Positions 48,114-61,600 of a DNA stretch of 64,000 bases are shown in pieces (position 1 is the first letter of the stretch; every line of letters begins with the position of its first letter). Below the pieces are notes generated by a model, which searched no databases, was not told the origin of the DNA, and worked only from the letters and a program-made list of their open reading frames with translations. The translations under genes and the position numbers were made by a program. The DNA lies in assembly GCF_018139145.2 (NCBI RefSeq), contig NC_059500.1, positions 17,856,101 to 17,920,100 of the forward strand, read 5' to 3'. The stretch is from Gymnogyps californianus (lineage: Eukaryota > Chordata > Aves > Accipitriformes > Cathartidae).

Positions 48114-50754
48114 ATTAAACAAATGTGGAAGTGGCTGGCTCTCCCTTCAGGAATATTTATCAAAATGAAAATATGTGACTGGTTCAGACCCAAATGGTAT
48201 CCGAAGATTCAGCGTAGGAGAGAAGTGGGTCTTATTTTAACAATACCGGTTCATCCACAATGAAACAGGATTAAGATTTGTCATATGTTTTTTTATTTGT
48301 GCATGATTTATCTACAGAAACTGCTTAATGCATTGGAGGAACAGCACCCATCAACAAAACCAAAGAAGCCCACAGCAGTGTATGCCTCCAGGCACAGCTG
48401 GGCAAGCCGTGGATTTGTGCAGAAGAATCAAGTCTGTAAAACAGGCAAAAGAAATTCTATCCTTGGACCGATTTGTAAGCTAATGTTATCCACGATTATT
48501 TTTGTTAACTGAAAATAAGTTTAGGTAAGCATGTAAGAGATGAGTGTAGTTCAGCTTCGTGGAAAAGCACAAATGAATTACAATGACACAAATACCTTAG
48601 TATCTGTCTTATTGGCTGGTCATGGTGTACATTTTTATCCAGTCACTAAAACAGTTGTCATTTAAGCACCTCTCCTCCTTGAGTTCTGTGAGCATGACAC
48701 GTAACCTGATTGTCTGCCCTGTGAAAAGGATGCGATGGGACAAAGGATGCATTCAGGGGTTTCAGATGTCAGGATGACAAAATCATTTGCTGGACCCAAA
48801 GGCCAGAGCCAGTGTTTCTGCTGCAGAGATTTCCTGAGCACTAGCACCTGCTCTCCGGCACGGCAGCCTGGAAAGGAAAACAAGCAGCATCTGAGGAAAC
48901 ACATTCTGCTACACCCCGCCTCTTTAAGACAACTGTACTTCAGCAGCTGTGATGTGTCTCTTTGTCCTTATTAACTAAGGGTCTTAATGCTTTCAGTGTA
49001 ATACTGTGATTGGTAAGGTATTTTCTTTCAGTGCCTCTCTGGAGCTCCCAACTGGGAAATGAGCTTGGCCATTTAATCTGCATCCCACCTGGACCAGCAA
49101 GATTCCTCATCTTGCGAATACTCTTCCAGTAATTCATAGCTGCTAATGTCACATCAAATTGTAATGAAGTTAGGCACATTCAAATGTTTTTTTCCAGTGG
49201 TATTGTCACTGATGTGTCTCCTAACTCATTGAGAAGGTGGTAAAACCCCACACACAAAGTTCTTCATTGTAAAACTGATGAAATGCTAAAACATTAATGG
49301 CAGATGGTTAAAGCAATTAAGCTTATGATATAAAGAATTTGGTCCCCTAATTACAGCTGGATAAAATAATCATTTTAGTGATGCTAGTTGTGAGTTCATA
49401 CAAGCCTCTCTACTTTCTTCCTTTAATTCTTATAGATGAATTCAAGTTGCAGGGTAAATCATCCAAGCTATAGGAGCTCACACAACTGTGATTCCCGTGA
49501 AACTGGCTCTGATGACAGCCTTTGTACTTAGTCCTCTTAATTCCTTTGAGCCTGCAGTCTATATCTCCTTGCCTGCCTTACTATTATTTCAGTCACACCT
49601 TCAAAGCGAAGGCTTGGTTTTGGAATGGCAATTTCTTTTTTAAGCCTGGCTTTTACAGGCTGAGCTTTTCCACTCCAAAGATGCACACAGCTAGCTCAAC
49701 AGCATTACAAGCATATTCCCACCAGCTCTAAAAGGGTCACCTATGTCTAAAAGGACAGTTCCCATTTGTCTGACTACTAAACAAGTCTCGCAATTAGCAA
49801 AAGTACAAACAAAATCATATTAATATTAGCAAAGACTCTCTGATCCTTCTGTTGCACTATTTTTGAGTAAAATCTCTGGCTGCCCACTATGTAACAATTA
49901 AGATATTCATTTGGCTGAAGTGTCTGCACTAGGAAAAATAAAGATTGGAGATTCTGAAAAAGGCCAAATACTATACAGGTAGTCCAGATTGCAACATGAT
50001 ACAATGGCAACATATGAGAAAAATCGTTGAGTCGTGTCCAACTGCATCACTATTTCAGCTCTCTCTACTGCTCCTGTTTTCCTGCACATCAAAAAATTCT
50101 GTGAAAACAGACTAGTTTTCATAGGATTGAAAACTTAGAAGCTTTCTACTAAAAAACAAAATAAGCTTGATAAATAGGAAACAATATAAAGAAAAGTAAC
50201 TGTGATCTTCCAGCACAATCCTCATTTTCTTAACAAAAAATGAATCGAAAGAAAAGGACTTCTGTAAAGACAATGTTAAAATTTCTACTTACCAAACTGA
50301 GAATAGACTCCCCCATATTACTTCACATTTGCAGTAGTAGTTTCAACAACATAACCTTTTTTTAGGATTATCTTTCCAAAGACTGCAGTTCTGTGTCTAC
50401 ATTGCTATACTATACTACTGTAATTTCACAGCACTTGGATATACAAGTACTGATTTATGATTCTAGGCTTACAATAAAGTCTGTCAACCTTTCAAAAACT
50501 GAATAAGCCAGAGAAAGACTAGCCAATGCTACCTGAAATGTAAATAATCTCCTTTCTATCCCCTTTGAGGGCCTGATTGTCTTTAATGGTACATGGATTT
50601 TCTGTCTTCTTTGTAAACAATTAGCCAGAGACAAAATTAGAATGATTTAACTAATCATGAGACAAGACTCTCAAAAGCATACCTGTATTTAAAAATCATG
50701 AGATAAAATATAAGCACAAATTTGTAGTTGTACTCAATTGCTTCCCTGTTGGTT
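48114..50754. other. Unique noncoding DNA
   Basis: No gene recognised. The 48680-48960 stretch is slightly GC-richer with short frames on both strands. Nothing has a clear family. Confidence 0.55.
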
Positions 50755-50842
50755 CATACATATATGGCATATGTATATATGCATGTATACGTATATGTAT
50801 GTTTGTGCGTGTGTGTACGTATATATACATGTATATACATAC
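50755..50842. repeat. Alternating purine-pyrimidine tract with 16-bp palindrome
   Basis: About 88 bp of TA, TG, CA and CG steps with only two breaks in purine-pyrimidine alternation (GG near 50766 and TT near 50802). A run of GTGCGTGTGTGTACGT lies in the middle. The perfect 16-bp palindrome TATATACATGTATATA lies at 50822-50837. Such tracts can form Z-DNA or cruciforms and are usually length-variable. Confidence 0.9.
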
Positions 50843-53800
50843 ACTGATTTCTTGAATGCATACTTGGTGAGAAAGGTTAAACTCACTGCACCTCTCAGGC
50901 ATGGGAAGAAGTTTGACAGCACAATACAAAAAAATCTGAAAGCATGAGATAAACAGGGAAATCCATAAACGGAGTGGGACGTTAAATGACGCCTCTGCTT
51001 AAAGTTCATCAAGATGGCATATGTGGCAGTTCACTCTGTCCATCTTGCAAAGCCAGTACCTACATAACATGCTTGCAGTTATTTCCAACTACAAATGAAG
51101 TCTCAGGATTTGTTGAGACCCTTTCCTCCAATGCAATGCATTCTAAACCTTCAAAGGGATACTATGATAAGGATATTTTAGTATACGCTATTAAAATCTA
51201 GATGTATTTCTCCTTCCTAAGTACAAGCAGTAGATCTACAAATGCCTTTCCTATTTATGAATACTGGGAAGTCAGTCTATGTAAATGTTTGCTGAGATTA
51301 AGAGACTTCAGTGATAGTTCCAGAAAATGAATCTCAGAAGTTTTGATTAGTATCCTCAGTTTTTCTGACCATTTTGTTCAAAATTTCAGGCTTCCCAGCA
51401 GGCTCTTAGTTAAATAGTTGGTTACTTCCCTGACTCAGCAGATAGAATTGAAATGTCTAAAGAACAGTGGAAATAGAACAAATGTTCTTATCCACATAAT
51501 TTCAGCATTTGGGGAGGAGATGTTGCAGACAATTTTATGAATGCACAGATATCTTGCATTTAGATCCCAAATGCTCAGAATACCAACATGGTCTATTACA
51601 CAAGAGCCTGAAAAATATTTTAAATGTTTTAAATAGAGAAAGTCAGCAAAAATGGGTTTGTTATGAAAAATGTAACTGCTAATATGTGTTCACTTATTAG
51701 CTATTATTGCTGCAAGCCTTTGTGTTAGCTGCAGAATGATGGGCAATGGTAAGAGGTCAAAGTTTGGTTTCTGAGATATAGATTCCTGAGAGGCAATTGA
51801 GTTTTTTATGTTGGTTGCTATAAAGAATATTTTGCTCTAATGCTGCATGCAGCCGTTTTGAGTTACACTTTCCAGAATAAGAAGCATATATGCTACCACT
51901 TTTATAGCAACACATTCGTTCCACAGTCACAGAATCCTATAACAAATGTGTAAAAGGGAAGAATAATATCCTGTGACTAATATGGGGGACACAATATAGA
52001 AGTCCAGCGTTGTTTGCATTAACTGGATGGTTCATTTGAACTCTTCAACGCAGAATAGAACATATGAAGTCACTGTGATTATATTAGGTATTTGAATTGT
52101 CAAGCAGTCTTAAAACATGGGAGAATGTTAATTAGTATAGGAAAACAACCAAGAGAAAATACACTTTCTATTAATAATTAGGCAGAACATTCACATTGTG
52201 ACAAATGCTTCATATGCAACCTACTCATCAATGACACATTTATTGGGGTATAACTTGTCAGGAGACTGCTTTCTTAACTTGAATCATATCTGGTGTCAAA
52301 AGGCCTCTTCAAAGATGAAGGGTCTAAAGATATCTCATCTTTCTAGTGTCCCTGCTGTGTGTTCACCACTATAATTAGTCACAGAGTTTTAGTGAAATGC
52401 TCTATATGAGTGCAATTAAATTTTTCTCCTTGATTTTCTGCTTGAATATGAGTGGACACAAAACCAATTATCTTTCAGAGCCTTGCTCTTGCATTGCAGT
52501 AAAAGTTTTCGATATGTTTGACAGCAACTTCTAAAGCCAGTGAATTGTCTTTATAAAGAGTAGTGGGAAAAAGAGAACGGCTTTTAACTAATGAAAAAAA
52601 CCTGAAAGCCAACTGGCTTCAATTCCTTAAGCAGATAAGATTATGTGATTGAACTGAAATACCTGGGAAAAGCATTAGGAAAAGGAGAAAAAGGGAGAAG
52701 CAGAAAAGAAAGATAAGAAAATGAAGGACTCGGTATTGGATTACAGATTTGAACATCTTCAACTTCACAACAAAAAGAAAAGACTGTAAGTCTTTAAAGT
52801 GTTTGCAAGTAATTTCTGAGAAGCGCTTCTGCAGAATTACAACTGATGGCCCACAGGTAAAAGGGAGATTCAGATAGTGAGAGAAACAGCTTGAAAGACA
52901 ACTTTGGAATGATATGGGTACCTGTCATGGAAAGCCCCTTTGCAGAGCACAGCACAATTTCATCTCCCCTGCAAAACTCATAAACAAGCCCCTAGCCACG
53001 TATCTGTGAGAATTTTCCCTTTAGGAATAGAAGAATTGCCATCAAATCAGAAAACATGTTCACTGAACTCCAATAACCTGTGTCTGCTGGTATCAGATAT
53101 TCCATAAGAGGGTATAAGAATCCATCAAAGGATGTGTATGTCAAAACTGCCCACTGTCAGGGCCTTAATCTGGTCTATAATTGACATCTGATGAAGTCCT
53201 GAAATATGTCATTGAATAGCTCTTCAAAAATATTTCATTAAGAGGAATTACTCATTACATGTCTGTCTCATTAAGGATCTGCCACTTCACAGCTTAAGTA
53301 CAGACTACGTAACATAAAAATTGTTTCTATCACTATAAAGTCTTCCACGTTTTCATTTAATTTATTCAAATATTTTCCCCTTTTTCTGTCATGTACCACA
53401 GGAAGAGAAGTTCCAAATCCCTCATCTGTTTCTTCACATTTTTTTTATAATTTCCTTTCAAGGATAAAAAATACAACATTTTCACTGCCAGTGTAACTGT
53501 TTGGACTACATGTCCCTACTCTCCATTTTTCCCTCTGTCAGCAATGTGTTATCTGAAGAACAGAGAAAATACTAGAGCTTCTGAGTATTACATTTAAATT
53601 CATATAGTATTTTTACCTGCAATTTCCTGCTAGGCAATTTGAAATGAAAGATGTTAGAGACTTCTCCTTGTACACAGACCAACACATGCAAGTAAAGGAT
53701 GTACTGTTGCTTGGTGCTGTCAGTAACCCCTGTGGATGCTGTACGACTAAATAGGAGAGCTAATGTTGTCTCCTGAGAGAGCTGTGGTGGACACAACATG

Positions 53801-56800
53801 CTGTGCATCTTAGAAAATTCTATCAAGGATTTCTAGAAATTGCACACCCTATAGCAAACAATAGGTACTGATCTAAGAACTACCATTCAGGTAGGATTGA
53901 TGAGTAATCATTTTACAAGCGTGTGTGATAACCTACAGAGAGATTAAGTACCTTTTCATTAAGCACAGCTCCAATTACAAGAGTTACTCTGTAAGGAAAT
54001 ACATCAATATGGCAGTAGATTTAAAAGATAGGCCATAAAGCTTCTACTCCTTGCATTGATAACTGCTGAAAAGCATAATTCAAAAAGTAATATTGAAATA
54101 AACTGGTTTTCTTTATGTTTATTATGTAAAATGTTAAACTTGCAAGACCCCTTTGGCAGAGAAGAGGGTTTGAATTCATTCAGGGAAAGTCTCACATGCA
54201 CACTCAGCCCTCTCAGACTGACTCAGGCTACAGTGTCATGGGAACCAGGTCTCATCCAAGCCCGTAAGTGAAAAGGTGGTGACCGATGGAGCCTTCCATG
54301 CCGCAGCTGGCTTTGAATCAAACAGGGCCACTATAGAAAGAGACACCTTTAACTAACAATCAAGGAGCTGTTACAAAATGCAGCATTCACAGGAAGGCAT
54401 CAATCTGCACTTTATGCCAAGATAGCACAATGTACTTCTTGAGAGCTTTTCTAATGGGACAGAGAAAGCATTGGAAACACAGAAACATGTGCTACATCCA
54501 CTCCTCCTCATCCTCCCCTTTCACAGTTCACTAAAGAAGCTTAGTGGTTTATAAGGAAGAATAGGATAAAGCAGAGTTTGCTCTGAAAAGCCTGCAGCCA
54601 AGATGCAAGAGCATAAGGGGGATGCCACAAAACAGAAACTGCCTGAACTCAGAGCGTCACTAACAAATGAATTGGGGGAAAGAAAAGTTTGCTCTGGATA
54701 GGAGTCAGGCTGCCATGACTAAGAATTTGCCAACTGGCTAACACTCTCAGATAATGCAAGTTGCCATGTCTCACATACTCCTTTTACCACTAAACTCGCA
54801 ACTTATAATGCTCACACTGTATGTTTGCAAAAGGTAAATAGTCTGGGATTGAATAAGATGAGCTTTTCAGGCCTTAAAAAGCAGCCATTCACAAGTTACT
54901 GACAGCAGAGGAAGTCTTCCCCTAACTCAGTACTGTGCTCCTTTGTGGGGTAGTGCTCCCACGTGCTCCCACACCACTGGGCTTTAGAAAGAGGTGCAGC
55001 CTGGAGACACCACGAATATAAATGTAGAATGGGATTTTAGGGGGGCAGAAGAGAAATACCATGTCCATACGATTGTCCATCCAGTTTTTGCTGTATCCCA
55101 AACGACAGTCAAGAGTTGCCATTCCTCCTTTGAACAGAAGCAACTATTTAGCTGTGAACAAAAAGATCAGCTTTTTACTCGAAAGTGGTTGAACACAGCA
55201 AATTAAAAACTGCACTTGAAGTACTGATTTCAAGCAATCTTTGAAAATGTAACAGGCACATGAGAAAAGATTTACTAATGTGCAAAGCATAGATGGTTTC
55301 TGTCTTCTTAGGCCTGTAGATATCACCACTTCCAGTGTAATGATACTAACCTCCTTTCAACCGTACAGTCCTCCAATTAAAACAGGAAATTTGCCTTTAG
55401 ATTTTCTTCACTATCACTACTAATGCAGTGGATCATTAACTTTAATAACATGAAAGTGTTACACTAGCCCATTCAGTGCAATTAGTGTACAAGATAATAT
55501 GTTAAGAGCACACTTTGCACAGTAGTAACTAGTAGATAATGGATCTTTAAAAAGCCTTACACCCTATATGCTACCTAATGCCCACTACCTAATGGCACTT
55601 AGACATGCTACAAGAAGGCAACATATATCCAGCTCACCCACTGGACAATGTAATCTTAGGTCTAGGTAAGCATGGTTTAATGACTGCACTAAAGGATGTT
55701 TTGCTATTTTAATGCCCTTAAACCAATCTTTCAGAGCCACTAAGCACTTGTTCAGTGGTAATGGAAGGGTATATCAAATTTATTTACGTTTCCTCAAACT
55801 ACTTCTGGATTTGCAATGCATAAATCCAGATCATTATGCAGTATTTTATTTTCTACTTATTATACAAGAAGCACTACAGCAGCACACTTTCTCCCATTTT
55901 TTCTATGAAATAACTTGTTCTTATGTGGTTTTGTAGTACTTCAATATAAAGTTAAATTGACTAATAGGATTTCCCATACTAAATTGCACCATTTATACGT
56001 CAAGTCCAATGTCTTGCCTCCAGCAACAGCCAGTATTCAGTAATTTAGAAGGAAACTAGGAAACAAATACTGCTTCTCAGCTATTGCTTTAGTTTTGTCC
56101 ACAAGGGAAGTGTTTCCCACCTCCTGAAGCAGTTATTTTGTTCCCAGAGCTCTGTAAATCTGTTTGTGCCAAACTTCATTCAAGACAAGCGTGTCACAAC
56201 CTTGCTAATACAAATCCAGGGAACGCTTCCAGATGCCATCCAACCCAGACCCATATTTCAAAAGGTGTGCCTGCCAGCATCATCTGACCCAACACGAGGA
56301 CCTCTCTGCTTCATTTTCCTTTCCTTAAAAGAAAGTAATGTCTAGGCCTCTCCCTCCTTCTCCTTCTCCTGATCCCACCTGCCCTCTTTTCCAAGCACTG
56401 TGTTGGTTAAAAATTATACTTGTTCCAAATCGCTGCTTCCAGCGCCAGCAAAAGTAATAAATAAATAAACAAGCAAAACCTTTTCTTACCACCAGTGTGC
56501 TTTTTTCAGCCTGGAAGTGCAGGTGCAGCATAAGGACCCTACTTCTGTCTCCAGCAAATAAAGGCTAGGAAAAAACTTGTGCTTTGTCTCCAGTGTTATA
56601 ATTGCTTCCCCCATCCCCAAAGTACTCAGAAATATGAGAAGAGGATGAAAGGTAAACGTCTAGGGTCACAGAGAAGCTGTCAAAAGCAAATGAGTCATAT
56701 ATAATCACTTTCACAAACTGACTGGCATTACCTAAATATTTTTTTCATGTTACTATTTCTATTATTCTGCTCTAGGTCTGAGGGTCAGAAACATTCTTCT

Positions 56801-57450
56801 AATTCCTATCACACATTTCTTACTGCTAGTTTTTCTTGTTTGTTCTTATATCAATTAAGTTTCTTTTTTTCCTGAAGTTTACATCTTACCTCTCAATATA
56901 CACGGCAACTACCTTGAGCTTTTCTTTCCCCCCAACCCAGGCCAAGGTCCTCTATTCTTCTTTACATAGACATAGTCCAGTGGTTATAGCAGTTCCTCTC
57001 CAGACTCTTTTCAGCCTAAATTCACCTTCTTGGTATGCATGACTTAACAGAACTGTGTGTACCTGTTCTACCCGGGTCTTACACAGACATGTTGGATATT
57101 TACTCCTCTCCTCACTCGATACACTCAAGCGCAGGTCTTTCACCATGTGGCACTGGCAGCTCAAAGACATCCTATGATCCATGTGGTTTCCTTATTATCA
57201 TCCTGAGTACTATTATTTTCATTTAGCACTATAAACACAAAATGTCTATTAATTTAAAAGTGATTTTTGTCTTTTGTAAAATTAAGTAAAAGCTCCAGTT
57301 CTTAAAGTTAACTTTTGCAATTTATTCAGCTTAGATCAATTCACTTTCGTAGTTTTGCAGATCGCAATTGTTCCTCTACCTTATAAGTCACTGCTTGTCT
57401 CCTTTTTTCTTGCTGAGGAGCACTAAAATGCAGCTATATATGTCAACATT
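50843..57450. other. Unique noncoding DNA
   Basis: No gene recognised. The 51650-52560 stretch is CpG-poor, with many homeodomain-type cores, and could hold conserved noncoding sequence; that is a guess. At 54953-54973 GTGCTCCCA is duplicated around an E-box CACGTG (54960-54965). Confidence 0.5.
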
Positions 57451-57471
57451 AATTACACCAGACCTGTAATT
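57451..57471. promoter_or_regulatory. Inverted homeodomain-type sites AATTACA / TGTAATT
   Basis: AATTACA (57451-57457) and TGTAATT (57465-57471) are exact reverse complements with a 7-bp spacer, CCAGACC. Each arm contains a TAATT-type homeodomain core. The surrounding 57230-57560 is unique noncoding DNA. A regulatory role is inference. Confidence 0.3.
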
Positions 57472-58306
57472 GATGGAGCTTTCGGCATTTTAAAAATCTG
57501 TTTCCCAGGCCTTCATAGATCTAGTGATACACCTTCATTGGCAGAAAGAAATGCGGTAAAACTCTTTTTCTTCCTTCTCATGTGCTGCATGCTAAGTTAC
57601 AGTTATCTATAAATTCAGTAACATTAATCATGTCCTCATTCCATTGACTCATATTTATATGTTATAAAGAATGTGTTATAAAAGGAACTCTTGGTAGCAA
57701 GCTCTTTCTATAACTATTGCATTGTGCTGACAGCAGTATTATAATTCTTAATGAAATGTAAGAAAGAAAGGGTGCTAGTCTTTCATGACCTCAAAACAGG
57801 ATCTAAAGTAGTGGCAGGAGAGGTGTATAAATGAATTTTACATAAAGTATAAATGTTTAAAAAAAAGGTACTCTTTTAATAGGCAAACTAAATGTAAAGA
57901 AAGCAGTGGATTAAAAGGAGATAAAAGGAAATATTAAACATTTAACTTAAGGAAAAATTCTATGCAATTTAGACATCAAGAGATATTTTTACACAGATAG
58001 AGTCTAACTATATAATCTTACCCATAATCCCATAAGTATATTAAAAGTTACCATTGGGGAAAAAAAAAATTATTCTAACATCTTACTTCACTCTATATAT
58101 GATATGTGCTCTGCACTGCAGCCAGTTTCTTATCATTCAAAAAATCAAGAATACAAAACATATTATTATTCCTCAGTATTATATAGAAAAGAGTTTTGAT
58201 ACTAATCACCAAAAAAAATCTTTCCATGGCTAGGTTACAGAATTTTGCTAGTTTGATGGGTTTTCTTTTGTGTTATGTTTCCCATGGAATTCAAACAAAC
58301 CCATAA
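57472..58306. other. Unique noncoding DNA
   Basis: AT-rich sequence with A-rich runs near 58060. Nothing recognised. Confidence 0.6.
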
Positions 58307-58410
58307 CTTCTGAATAATAATCTGTGTACTTTATATTCAGACTGAAATATGTTTTCATATTTCAAACAGTCTGAAAAAATATAGAAGAGCATACTATTAT
58401 TTAAAGAACA
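58307..58410. mobile_element. Decayed ~104-bp palindrome, foldback/MITE-like
   Basis: The inner hairpin has arm TTCAGACTGAAATATG (58336-58351), loop TTTT (58352-58355), and the complementary arm in two blocks, CATATTTCA (58356-58364) and GTCTGAA (58369-58375), split by a 4-base AACA insertion. Outside this the symmetry continues with gaps. The left arm 58307-58335 (TTCT, AATAATA, TG, CTT, ATA blocks) aligns with the reverse complement of 58376-58410. Two long, imperfect arms around a tiny loop are typical of non-autonomous DNA transposons such as MITEs. There is no coding capacity. Terminal motifs and target duplication are not clear, and I do not recognise the family. Confidence 0.5.
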
Positions 58411-58650
58411 CCTGTTTAATATTTACTGACATTTATAAGTCTAACAAATCTAACAGAAATAAGAGTCATGTTAGCAGGTCCAGTGTAAAACTAGGAACGA
58501 AGATTAATCCAGTTACACTCTTCATAAGCTTAAAAATATTAAGTGTTAGGAATCTTGACGTGTCCATTCAAATCACTTCTTTATGTACTATAATCCAAAC
58601 CAAAAAGACTGTAATTTCTAGACAGATAGACATTGGAATTAGGGAACTGG

Positions 58651-58675
58651 GTTTGTTTGTTTGTTTGTTTGTTTT
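58651..58675. repeat. (GTTT)n microsatellite
   Basis: About six GTTT units. A simple tract with no other feature. Confidence 0.95.
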
Positions 58676-61600
58676 GTAAAATAACCTCTGTGGTATATCA
58701 CACTGGCATTGCAGGTATTTTGGTTGTGCTAAATATCTGCCAAAACCCAGCATAAATTAAAATCTTCATTAGTGTTAAAAGAGAAAGAAAAAATCCATCC
58801 TAAAAGTCATTAATTCAGAGTGAAATGGCTTAGGGATTTCAGAAGATCCCCAAGGTCTTCCTGTTCTGTCAGTTAATCAAAACTTCAGCAAATAGAGTAA
58901 ATCAAAAGACTTATTTCAGTAGATCTCTTATCTCACTACCCTTATCTCAGTATCTTTACTGATGTCTTAAATGTTTTTAATATGAGAGATACACATGGGT
59001 ATATTACTTATGCTATCATTCTATCTAGCAGCCCTAATTATGGACTGTTTGATGTTATACAAAGACAGAAAATAAATGATCCCTGCCTTCAACCAGATTA
59101 AAATGGAAATTTAAAGCAAGAGAAAACCAAGGAAGACAAAGGCTGTATTTCTGAAACTGTCACAGCACACCAACAATTGAACTGTTTTCAAGGTTGTTTT
59201 TCATATAGACATTACACAAAAGTGAGAAATCCAGAGAGGAGTTAAAGAGGGTTATGCAAGTCATTCTGGAAAAAAATAGCTGCATGTTTAATAAGTGGTG
59301 GTGAAGGCTGAGCCAGCTGGAAACAGGTCAGCTTCTACTACTGAGTGAAGGACAAGAGCCCCAGCTATGACCTCTGCTTGAAAATAAATATATTGGGATT
59401 TGATAGGTAACAGGGACTGATGCAAAGAAAGAGGAGGCATGGATAGAGAAGCAAAGTAGGAAAGGGATATGTCCTACATCTCAAATCAAGGCCAAATGAA
59501 GTCATGGGAGTAAAGAAACACATAACCAAGGTGCTGGCTATGAAGTTTGTACGAAAACTGGGGTCAGAGATGGTAAGTGCAAGAGATTATGTCAGGGATG
59601 GAGAGAGACAATGAGAAAAGAGGGTGTGTGCTAGGTGTCAGTAAAAATGCAGGACTGAGACACCATTTCAGAGAGTAAAGAAAACTTGGAGGCAGCCTTG
59701 TTCAAAAAGGGAGAAAAGAATGGAAGGGGAAACCTCTGAATCACAGAAATGGAAGAGGAGCTGGCCAACACGTGTAAAACAAGATAAAGCCCAACTCACT
59801 TAACACAAAACACCAAATGTCTTCGTTTTTTGAAATGTTTAAATATATTTAGCCTCTACATGCTAAATTATCACAGACAAAACAGCCTCCCTAAAATTAA
59901 AAGAATTAGATAATGTGGGAGCAAAGAGAAGGATAGGGCACATGAAGAGATAAACAGAAAAGCTTTACATATTTCATAGCATTTAATCAATATTCCCACA
60001 CTGTTCATGTGTTTGGCTTACAATTGTAAATGTGTAAAATGTAACAGGTACTGAGCAGTTGTAAGTGTCTAAATCGGTAAATCCAAGTCAAAAAGTATGA
60101 CCTGAAGTGAATCAATAACTGAAATTGAACCTTTGCATCAAGATTTTTAGTGTGGAGGGGGTTTGAGTGACTTTTTAGAAAACAGCAATTGCTGCCAGCT
60201 CAGTACACCAAAGTATCCAAATATCCAGTCTTCTCTCAACCCAATTAGTGTTTAAAATGACAATAGCTGCAAAATATTACAAGGTTTATGTTAGGCAATT
60301 CTGCATCTAAGGGGCTTCTGTGGACTTCAGAAGATTCGCTAAAGTCTTAAGCAATCAGTTTAAGCAAACCAATGGAATAAATATTGAGGAGCTGACAAAA
60401 TGGATTTTAAACAGCAGTTATTCTGACACTTTTTAAAAGTGACTAAGGTTGGCACTGCAGAGAGCTATGGTCTTCTTATCAACTTTATATCATATGCAAT
60501 CACTTAGAAATAAAAGTAACATTCATTTCTGCAAATAAAAGCAGGTCTCTGTGTTAAAGCTATACGGTCTTCTACAAAGCAGGAAAACTAATGTAAGCAA
60601 AACTGTTGAAAATGTGCAGAAAGGAAGAGGATCCCTTTTATCCCCTTCTAGATGTGTGAAACAGTGGGTTTAGAAAGAGTTAGAGGTAGCAGAACCTTAC
60701 AGATATCTCTAAAGCTGGCTTATCAGATAAATGTAAACCACAGTCAAATCTATTGAACTAGCTATATCATTTTTACACATTTGTAGTGTAAGAAAACACT
60801 TTCATAAAAAGAGGTTAAAACTAGAATGGGTAGGAGACGAAAGAAGAAAGTACAACAGTAGTCAGGTGTCACAGAAACTACTGTGCACTGATAGCAGTAA
60901 TGCAAAATTAAAGAGAACAATCCAAATGAATAAGCCACTAATTTTGCCATTATAAGGCATTTTGGCTCCAGTTTCAGCTTACATCATATTTAGCTATTCT
61001 AAACCATATCGGCTTCAATATATCTCTTATCACCAAGAGGGACAACATAGGCTGCAGCATACATGGATGATGTAAGTTTGGTATTTGGCAGCTAAAAGAG
61101 CACTTCACATAATATCTTTCAGGCCAGTCCATGACAAGAATTGTTGTTAAAGTTCTCAATAACCAGAACGAATTGCTTAACAATGAATTGCTTAACTACC
61201 AATGGTTAATTATATGGCTTTCCAGGAGGAGTTCCTTTTTTTTACCTACAAAATGTGGTACGTCAAGTGATAGACATTTATGCTTCTAGACTGACAAAAA
61301 ATAAAGCCAATAACCCCTCTGCTGAAGCTAAAGGACCATCACAAACATGTCAATTGCTTACTATTTGCAGGCAGGCAGATGCAATAGCAAAACTTTCAAA
61401 TTCCATTAAGTCACCAACAAGATGATAGCAAGGCTTTTATTTATTCTCCTAATCCCTAGAAATCAAAAGCAAACAAACAAAAAAGCAAACAACAACAACA
61501 ACAACAAAACACTAATGCCTGATGTTGTGAACATTATTCATTCGCATCACACAGTAAACAAGCTCGGTCTATCCTGGAGTTATTCAGATTTCTCTCAAAC

